A DNA stretch of 64,000 nucleotides. Source: Stemphylium vesicarium. Lineage: Eukaryota; Ascomycota; Dothideomycetes; Pleosporales; Pleosporaceae. A program made the translations under genes and the position numbers. Shown one piece after another: positions 57,201 through 64,000 of the stretch; positions within the stretch are counted from its first letter, which is position 1; the number at the start of each line of letters is the position of its first letter. Where the stretch lies: NCBI GenBank assembly GCA_004380135.1, contig QXCR01000017.1, positions 1 through 64,000 on the forward strand, in the 5' to 3' direction. The notes under the pieces are model-generated. The model was not told the origin of the DNA. It searched no databases and saw only the letters and a list, made by a program, of their open reading frames with translations.

Positions 57201-58043
57201 ACACAGATGGACGGTGCAGAGGGTCTTTCTGGCGTTTATGTCTTGGCTGCCACTTCACGCCCCGATCTCATCGACCCCGCTCTACTCCGTCCTGGTCGTC
57301 TGGACAAGTCTCTCCTTTGCGACATGCCCGACGTAGAAGAGCGCATCGACATCCTACGCGCAGTAACAGCAAAACTCCATCTCTCACCCAGCGTCATGTC
57401 ATCTGACGCCTCTGGCCACAACCTCCGCGAAATCGCCAGCAGGACAGAAGGCTACTCGGGCGCTGACCTACAAGCCGTCGTCTACAACGCACAACTAGAA
57501 GCCATCCACGACGCACTCGGCGACATCGATCCCTCCAAACTCGATGCTGATGGCAAGAAGAAAGACGGTAGCAGCGGTGGTAGCACAAAAGGCATCCCCG
57601 ACTTCTCCTACTTCCGCTACGGCGACAACGACGAGCACGCAAATAACACCAGCACCGATTCCGCAATCCAAAAATCAGCGCAAATCACCGAGCGTGCTCA
57701 AATCGCTCAGAAAATCGCTGCTCTTCAAACGCTCCGCAAGAAACAAAAGTTGCTCCAGCGCTCCGTCAGCGGTCTTCTGCCTTTGCCGGATCATCATCAC
57801 TCCAACGAAGATGGCGCAAATGGAGGCGCAGATGGCAAGGAGGAGGAAGACGGCGAGAGGAAAGATCCTCAGATCCAATGGTCGCATATCGAGTCGTCGC
57901 TTAGCTCGGGCAGAAGCAGTATCTCAGCGCAGGAGCGTATGCGGCTTGAACGCATTTATAGGGAGTTTGTCGATGGGAGGGATGGCGATTTGCCGAATGG
58001 GCAGGGAGGCACGGAGATTGGGGGAAGGAGTAGTCTTATGTGA
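54270..58043 (+). CDS. pex1: Peroxin-1 (Pex1), double AAA+ ATPase of peroxisome biogenesis
   Basis: Exons 54270-54392 and 54444-58043 join over a 51-nt intron to 1240 residues. The N-terminal double-psi barrel (LKNCLVNLPSSL, then VVVELSYRQ after the splice) is typical of Pex1 and Cdc48-like ATPases. The first AAA domain has a Walker A variant (GGLGAGKSE, about 553-561) and a DDLDKL Walker B. The second, active domain has GYPGCGKT (about 876-883), FFDEFDS (about 935) and the SRH region RPDLIDPALLRPGRLDKSL. With Pex6 it forms the heterohexamer that pulls ubiquitylated Pex5 out of the peroxisome membrane. The C-terminal 150 residues are a charged, His/Asp/Gly-rich extension with a short helix at the end. 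No break. Confidence 0.97.
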
Positions 58044-58360
58044 GGGTTTTCGCTGTATGAATAACATTGGGGGCGAGTTTGTTTCTGACAAGGAAAAATG
58101 GCATGGATTATGACGATGTGCAAATCTTGTCTTCTCGATTTGCTTTCTTTTTCCCTTGCAAGTCGCTTGGGTTGTGTTGCGGTGAGATATCAGAATGAAG
58201 CTTTGTGAAGCTGAAGCTGCCTATTTCGCCAGCCACAACGATCATCTCAATTGACATGTGTGTTTGAAAAGGGTGATATTCTATATATTCCCCAATCGAT
58301 CAACCACCACCCCTCACATCAAATCACAGCCGCCCGCCCTTCTATCCTCACAGAGCCCTC
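58044..58360. other. Intergenic, 317 bp, between convergent PEX1 and MPC1
   Basis: Untranslated 3' DNA of both genes; includes the direct repeat GTGAAGCTGAAGCTG near 58206. Nothing else is seen. Confidence 0.6.
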
Positions 58361-59138
58361 TTATTTCGGGATAACACCCTTGACATCCTCAGCAACACCC
58401 TCCAGCTTCTTCTCCGCCTTGCCCAACATGCCCTCAGCCTCCGACTTGACCTTATCCGCCTTGCCCGCGAGCGAGGCTTCCCGGCCGCCGAAATTCCAGT
58501 AGTTGAGGTACCGGTATCCTTGTACGAGTTGCGAGGAGAAGTTGATGGCGTGGCAGCCGAAGAGCAGGTAGTTTGCCGGTGTCACGGCCATTGCGTAGCG
58601 CATAAAGGTACCCGAGTAGAGTGTCAGCGCGCCAGTCATGCGGCCTGAGATACTGTTTATTGGAGAGATGGTTAGCCATGAAGAGGGGGATTTGGGTCGG
58701 AAGCGGGGTGGAGGGATGCAGGTGGAAAAAGAAACACGGCAATTAAGCGGAGGGAGGTGGAAGCAGCGGTTTGGAGTGTAGTCGAACATGTTGCAGAGGA
58801 GAAGCAAAAGGACGCACATTTCAGGGTCTTTGCTCATGTCCGCAATTGCCGCAATCGGGATACCAAAGTTGCTCGCTGGGCCCCAGAAATCTGTGTATAA
58901 ATGTCGTTGTCAGCCATCATGCCCTGTCAAATTGTAATGTTCCCACTCTCTTCGTAATTTCCACAAGCGCGCACACAGGTCCTCAACTCCTTCCTCAAAA
59001 GCTTCAGACGCTGCGGCGCGTGCGGTGCGATTGCGGTCGTCTCCGGGAAAGCGGGCACAACATACGGGTCGAGCAAAAGTAATCCGTGTACTTGTTTGAG
59101 CGAATCTTCGCATTGAGAGCTTTGATTGCGGCAGCCAT
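58361..59138 (-). CDS. mpc1: Mitochondrial pyruvate carrier subunit 1 (MPC1)
   Basis: Exons 59138-59066, 58890-58818 and 58652-58361; introns 175 and 165 nt. The spliced protein is 145 residues. The order KYTDYFCSTHFWGPASNFGIPIAAI, then KDPEIISGRMTGALTLYSGTFMRYAMAVTP and NYLLFGCHAIN, is the MPC1 core: an amphipathic start and transmembrane helices. Both splices were set by restoring this core (CSTHFWGP and KDPEIISG). MPC1 pairs with MPC2/3 in the inner mitochondrial membrane to import pyruvate. The last ~33 residues (KADKVKSEAEGMLGKAEKKLEGV) form a charged amphipathic extension longer than the yeast tail. The introns are long for this window, and a short exon missed within them is possible but not needed. 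Confidence 0.93.
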
Positions 59139-59874
59139 GTTTGTGACGTCCCTTGCTCGTTTTGGAAAGGGTGTGTGTATATGCGACGGGCGGAAGGCGT
59201 GCGAGGTGAGCTCGTGTCGTGGGTCGCGCAGTTTGCGAGATGCGGAACGGTTTGGGCGCCAAGACTTCGTTGGGGCCGAACCAAGTGCGGTCCGGGAACC
59301 GCAGCTGCAATGGGCTCTAGGTATGCGCAGGAGCGGGAAAGACGTCACGTGCACGCCGATAGAGCCGGAGATACGAGGAAATAAGCAACGCGATATTTAA
59401 CTGCGGGTAGTGGCATAGAGGCAAAGCTAGGAGGGTCCAAAAATCACCAATAGCGTAGTACGAGGTATGGTAATGCCATTGGAAGAACAGCCATGTCCAC
59501 CATGTTAACTTGGTTCAAGTCCGTAGGCATTGGTAGAGGTATGAGCATATCCCTGACACGACTGTATTCAATGACATGTTGCGACTGGTTCTTATTGAGG
59601 CTCTCAAGCCAATGGTATATCCCCAAACCTCCACCGAACTTTCATACACTTTCGAACTTGCTGTGCTCATGCCGCTGGTGCTGGTTGCAGTCTTCGCGCA
59701 GAGCCTAATTCCCGCATCTCTTGCCGCGTCCAGGTCGCTCGGACTTGTATCTCGTCGTTTTCCAATGCGTTTCTTGACACCAGCGACAAGATGGCGCGCT
59801 TTGTTCGCAACTTGTCAATCTCAATGCTTTGATCTTCTCGTAGTATTCCTTCGTAGCTGCTCGTCGTTATCCGA
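59139..59874. other. Intergenic, 736 bp: MPC1 promoter and SmB 3' region
   Basis: Contains an overlapping CRE-half/E-box (ACGTCACGTG) about 210 bp upstream of the MPC1 ATG. The rest holds no supported gene; the open frame near 59576-59998 on + is antisense to the SmB tail and has no family. Confidence 0.5.
59346..59351. promoter_or_regulatory. CACGTG E-box within GACGTCACGTGC, MPC1 promoter
   Basis: A palindromic bHLH site adjoining a bZIP-type ACGTCA half site. The position is suitable for an activator, but binding is not shown. Confidence 0.25.
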
Positions 59875-60743
59875 CTATCTTCCACCAAAGCCTGGAGGTC
59901 CACCACGACCAGGGAATCCGGGAGGACCTCCAAATCCTGGGGGTCCGCCGAAGCCAGGAGGCCCGCCAGCGGGAGGGAAACCAGCTGTCAAAAGTTAGCA
60001 TGCATGTCTTAACACTGATTGGGAAAAACGTACGAGGTCCACCAGGTGGGCCGCCACGTCCTGGGAAGCCAGGTGGGCCTCCGAACCCTCCAGGTGCACC
60101 AGGGAAGCCACCTCCAAATCCAGGCCCGGGACCTCCAACACCAGGAGCTGGTCCAGTAAGGCCAACAGGCAGACCGCGCCCAGCAGGACGAGCGACACCG
60201 GGTCCGGCAGCCAGTGCTGCAGCAGTAGAGGGCCCTCCTGCGTTCGCTCCAAGTCGCGCGGCGGGGTCGGCAGGCGGTGGTCCATCGACTGATAATGAGA
60301 TTACGTGGGCGCCGCGGATAATGGTAAGTCCAATGGCGCGTCGCTCTTCAGTCTCAGTGACTTGCTGGGTTGCGCCCGGTGCGGCCTTGCCCCTTCTTCG
60401 TGTGCGGCGGAACTCTTCTGTGTCGGCGAGAACAAGGTTCATGTGCTAGAAAGAAGACGTTCAGTATAGCGCATGGAGAGAGCGGACGCGACACTGACCT
60501 TGTCGAATGCGAGCATCTGCCCGACCATTTGTCGACCATCTTGAAGCGTAACCTTCATGCGGTAGTTGATCTAGTCTTGTAAGTTGGATGCGAGTGTGAG
60601 CGGAATCTGGGGCGCTTACTAGATTTTGCTATATCATCAGACGTCAGTCAGTTTCTATGCGCGTCTTCCTCTCAGGTCAAGGACTTAAGCTGCTGGGCAG
60701 ATTTGCTTACCATCTTTCCCTGACGGTTTGCGGCGCCAGACAT
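59875..60743 (-). CDS. smb1: Small nuclear ribonucleoprotein SmB (core spliceosomal Sm protein)
   Basis: Five exons: 60743-60711, 60628-60620 (only 9 nt), 60570-60499, 60445-60034 and 59984-59875; introns 82, 49, 53 and 49 nt; 211 residues. The Sm1 motif INYRMKVTLQDGRQMVGQMLAFDKHMNLVLAD is split across exons 3 and 4, and Sm2 is IGLTIIRGAHVISLSV. After residue ~95 comes the Pro/Gly-rich tail with repeated GGPPGFGGPPG, as in SmB/N. The 9-nt exon encodes QNL and is needed to join GKM to INYR; TAG and GTAAGC flank it. The protein is one of the seven Sm ring subunits around U1, U2, U4 and U5 snRNA. It is divergent from the RPL11 gene. Confidence 0.95.
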
Positions 60744-61023
60744 GATTTGATTTGCGCGTCCGAGGACGACTTGAGCTCAGGAAATGGGTATGTAAAAGTA
60801 TTGAGAAGCTGTCCCCCGGTAGTTGGCGATCGGCGGGGCGTATGGAGCTGTTGGTGTTCGCAAGGCAAAGTTCATGTTCGGAGCTCTCGCAGCCTTGCAC
60901 GTGACCAGCTAAGCTCGCTTATTCGAGCACTCCACACCCGGCCAAAATGATCTTGAGACCGCGAACTTCACTCCAGCGACTTCGACAGCCATCCACGCCC
61001 ACTAACCTCCGCAGTCAATCACC
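60744..61023. promoter_or_regulatory. Divergent promoter of SmB and RPL11 (280 bp)
   Basis: Two highly expressed RNA-metabolism genes are read outward from this DNA. The 60 bases before the RPL11 ATG are C-rich and A/C-rich, typical of ribosomal-protein leaders. No named element is claimed. Confidence 0.55.
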
Positions 61024-61655
61024 ATGGTACGCACCGAATTTCGACGACAGTTGTAGTGCCTAAGCTAACAGCAATGACAGTCCGACTCCAAGGCCTCCAA
61101 CCCCATGCGGGAGCTCCGCATCCAGAAGCTCGTCCTCAACATCTCCGTTGGCGAGTCTGGTGATCGTCTCACTCGTGCCGCCAAGGTGCTTGAGCAGCTG
61201 TCCGGTCAAACCCCCGTCTACTCCAAGGCCCGCTACACTGTCCGTACTTTCGGTATCCGAAGGAACGAAAAGATCGCGGTCCACGTTACCGTCCGTGGCC
61301 CCAAGGCCGAGGAGATCCTCGAGCGTGGCCTCAAGGTCAAGGAGTACGAGCTCCGCAAGCGCAACTTCTCAGAGTCCGGCAACTTCGGTTTCGGTATCAG
61401 CGAGCACATCGACTTGGGTATCAAGTACGACCCTAGCATCGGGTATGTGGAACCGGGATTGTAAAAAGAAAATAAGAAGCATTGGCTGACTAGAGCAGTA
61501 TCTACGGTATGGACTTCTACGTCTGCATGACCCGCCCCGGTGAGCGCGTCGCCAAGCGCAGGAGGTGCCAGAGCAAGATCGGCCCAAACCACCGCGTCAA
61601 CCAGGCCGAGACCGTCAAGTGGTACAAGAACCGATTCGAGGGAATTGTCCGATAA
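61024..61655 (+). CDS. rpl11: 60S ribosomal protein L11 (uL5)
   Basis: Exons 61024-61026 (the ATG alone), 61081-61442 and 61499-61655, with introns of 54 and 56 nt, give 173 residues (yeast 174). After the ATG-only exon the protein reads SDSKASNPMRELRIQKLVLN. Then come VRTFGIRRNEKIAVHVTVRGPKAE in two parts and, across the second splice, DPSIG-IYGMDFYVCMTRPG. The end is KNRFEGIVR. The first intron has GTACGC, CTAAC and GACAG. L11 binds 5S rRNA with L5 in the central protuberance of the large subunit. No anomaly other than the minimal first exon. Confidence 0.97.
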
Positions 61656-63308
61656 ACGTATCGGCCAAGCGGTGAAGAGGGAACGAAGTGAAGATTCTGC
61701 ACGATAACCAGCATTTTCGGTCTCGGGGGTTCGGTCCAACGGAGTCCTGGAATGTATCTTACAAAAGAGCAAGCATTGAACTTGCGGCCTATCAATGGAG
61801 CTTGACCTTGTCTCTTATGAGCGGGTCCACGATCACATTTACAATGGAGGCTTCACTTGGGTGAATGTACCGCATAACCATTGTGTGGTCATATCTTTGC
61901 TCGTTGCTGTCCGCTTGTGATGTGTGTGTTCTGGAAGTAACCACTAACCCGTAGGTCTTGCTAGGAATACCATCACTTGCCCGTCACATCCGCACATGAA
62001 TTTCCGTGGATCGCCATGCAACTTTTGTAGTGATTTCCGTCATGACATCAGACTGGGTCCGCATAGTGAGCTTGTAGGCCTCAACCAAGTCATGATCCCT
62101 TTTCCTTCCTTTTAACCTGAAACGTACAAGCTGGGCTTTTGTATCTGTACGACATCAACCACACTAGACGGCGTCTGGACTGTGTGAGCATCAGTTGCAT
62201 TGCTACATAGCTACACAAGTCTATGCATATTGTATACGCGATATATGTTCATGAATAGGATCATCGTCGTCATCGTTGACTATAACCTATTCACATGAGC
62301 CATCCATCTAAAGACTTTTTCTTTGGTAATAGCGTCCATATATGTAGTATCCCACATCTACCTTGTAGCTTTCCTATTGCCCACTCACACACATATATAC
62401 TCCCGAAAACTAGACACTCTTCCTGAACCCCTTCCACGCGCTGTGGCTGTGCCACCCAGGAAAAGCGTCGTGTCGCGTGTTGATGTGTCGTGTCGTGTTA
62501 CGTCACTCGTCACTTCCCCGTCCCGAGCGGCTACAAGTAAGGCGGCTGCAGCAGTAGTAGTGGCGGGACGCGGGACCTCTTCTGCAGCCACGGGCAGTAT
62601 AGTAGAATATTCGGTCGGCGGTTCGGGAAGGGATTACGACGCTTGAGCGAGACGCTCAGGGTTCGTCGTGTGGCGTGGGTTTGAGGGAAATATGAGGCAA
62701 GATGAGAGGAAATGACGGGGGCGGGTGAGTGGTCTGATCGTTGCAAGTGCGGCGTGGGTGCGGTCTCACTCTCTTAGTCTCGTCAAAGAGAGCAAATACT
62801 GTTTGACGAGTGCGCTGTTAAAACGTGTAGATTTAGGGAGTTCATACACATCTATCACTCTGCATGATGGGCTCATAGTTTTTTGAAAGGTAAGAATCTT
62901 AAGTTTTGATTTCTTTCTCATTCTAGATCTCGAAGATCAGGTATCCCATTCTTCTCATCTCCGACCGTTTCATCTCATCAAGAAACCAACGATGTATATG
63001 TAGAGAGAGGCATATGGTAGGAGTAGCGTTTACTCAAAGGTATCAAGCGATAAAAAACAACAAGGACCCCAAAAACACCACATCGACAATTAGCGATAGA
63101 CAAGGCGACAAAAGAAATGAAAACAGCAAAACCGGCTGAAGCCTGCTTCTGTGTTGGTGGATGAAGAATGTACACTTGGAAAGATCCGCTCAGCCATGCA
63201 CACAACTCCCACGCGATGTGACAACTTTGCAAAATTTCCAGATAAGATGAAAAGAATGAGCCGACAATGATGATGCGCGCTAAATGGCAAATACCCACAA
63301 CAGTTTGC
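61656..63308. other. Intergenic, 1.65 kb: 3' regions of RPL11 and the membrane-protein gene
   Basis: The flanking genes converge. No open frame here has recognisable motifs; the largest (62323-62646) is low complexity. A perfect 9-bp inverted repeat, CTCGTCAAA/TTTGACGAG, lies at 62779-62810. A small or non-coding gene is not excluded. Confidence 0.5.
62779..62810. repeat. 9-bp perfect inverted repeat, 14-bp loop
   Basis: Arms CTCGTCAAA (62779-62787) and TTTGACGAG (62802-62810) could form a hairpin in a transcript. Function is unknown. Confidence 0.6.
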
Positions 63309-64000
63309 TTATCGTTGACCGGTGACTGATGAGCCAAAGTCGAAGCCAGTAGGCTGCTGCTGGTGTTGTTGTGGTGGTGGTGGGTATGAGGGTGAGGCTA
63401 GCGGTGTGTAGGCTCCAGGGATGGGCACAGCAGCGTATTGCTGTTCACCTGGTGCAGCACCAACATGGTCGTTTATCCTTTCTTGGAATACTGGAGATGG
63501 AAGTGGTGGCGAGACGGTGTTTGTCCGTGCGGGCGCCGCCTCAAAGCCATCCTGCTCCATCTTGGGTGTCGCACCAGTGACCTTGATAGGTGGTGCCTGG
63601 AGAGTGAAAGGCTGGGGCTGGGCGATCTCACGTGCATATGCGTATTGCACCTTGTCGTTCTCGCCGTTTTCAGCCGCGGAATGCGGATCGACGTACATTG
63701 GGTGGCCTGGTGGTGGGCGCCATCCGCCGGAGCGAGGAGACATGGGACCGAAACCGGGTGTGTTGGGTGCGGACTGCGATCGCAGTTGGGCAAGGTAGAG
63801 ATCCGAACGGGCGCGGTCACGGACGGCCATGGACTTGCGGAGCTTGCGCTTAGACCAAAAGCGATAGAAGACGATACCGTAGATGGCGATGACAAGAACC
63901 TCGATGACGACTTCGATGATACAGCAGACAAGAGCCCAGTTCTGAATGTACTGTTAGTATTGTTCTTCGCCAAGAAATATCGGGGTCCTCACCTGAAGAC
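63309..64000 (-). CDS. Single-pass membrane protein with disordered cytosolic tail (5' end outside window)
   Basis: The gene enters from the right edge. Exon 64000-63993 (edge) is joined over a 51-nt intron (GTGAGG donor, ACTAAC branch, TTCAG) to 63941-63309. The final exon begins NWALVCCIIEVVIEVLVIAIYGIVFYRFW, one long hydrophobic helix. It is followed by a stop-transfer basic segment (SKRKLRKSMAVRDRARSDLYLAQLR) and about 150 residues rich in Pro, Gln, Ser and Tyr, ending TGFDFGSSVTGQR. The helix-then-basic pattern predicts an N-out or multi-span protein with a cytosolic tail; earlier helices may lie outside the window. I recognise it only as a conserved-looking mould protein; no function can be named. 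Confidence 0.8.

Noticed and set aside
59576..59998. Plus-strand open frame of 140 codons ending in a Pro/Gly-rich stretch
   Set aside because: Its end is antisense to the SmB tail (PPGFGGPPG complement) and the start has no family.

Overview
The window is nuclear DNA of a filamentous ascomycete (Pezizomycotina). Genes are dense (about one per 3 kb), introns are short (mostly 44-100 nt) with GTA/GTG donors and CTAAC or CTAAT branch points close to the AG, and the proteins are those of mould orthologues of yeast genes. The overall flavour (a pogo/Fot1-type transposase, a decayed double-zinc-ribbon protein, lactate dehydrogenase) would fit Dothideomycetes, perhaps Pleosporales, but that placement is inference. 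Most exon/intron structures below were rebuilt by hand from splice signals and reading phase; every spliced total is a whole number of codons.

Layout. 1-291: edge of a pogo/Fot1-type DNA transposon. 0.5-13.1 kb: housekeeping genes on + (an uncharacterised Ser/Arg/Pro-rich protein, a germinal-centre STE20 kinase, the PI 4-kinase Stt4). 13.2-22.5 kb: an accessory stretch with a DHA2-type MFS efflux pump, a decayed short-chain dehydrogenase, an interrupted double-zinc-ribbon gene, an intact five-exon cytochrome P450 and a divergent SnoaL/NTF2-like enzyme, separated by long intergenic DNA holding a perfect 12-bp inverted repeat. 22.9-34.7 kb: a ubiquitin/proteasome neighbourhood (a protein with three UBA-like motifs, a UBA-UAS-UIM-UBX Cdc48 adaptor, and Ecm29). 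34.7-38.7 kb: about 4 kb between two convergent genes with no convincing gene. 38.7-50.9 kb: an uncharacterised nuclear-looking protein, molybdenum-cofactor sulfurase, Ilm1, membrane dipeptidase, L-lactate dehydrogenase, an RRM-like protein with a repeated acidic motif, and Shr3. 51.4-61.7 kb: a dense housekeeping block, MCM7, PEX1, mitochondrial pyruvate carrier MPC1, SmB and ribosomal protein L11. The window ends inside a single-pass membrane protein.

How the genes relate. Most are independent core genes. Two groups may be functional: the accessory P450/SnoaL/MFS stretch, which looks like remains of a small metabolite or detoxification cluster with no backbone synthase in view, and the three adjacent ubiquitin-related genes. 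I did not find a clearly new multi-gene system. The strongest unusual signals are the eroded genes with C-to-T type stop codons, the dyad between the P450 and SnoaL genes, tiny coding exons (3, 5 and 9 nt), two introns hidden inside open frames, and several conserved-looking proteins with no function I can name.
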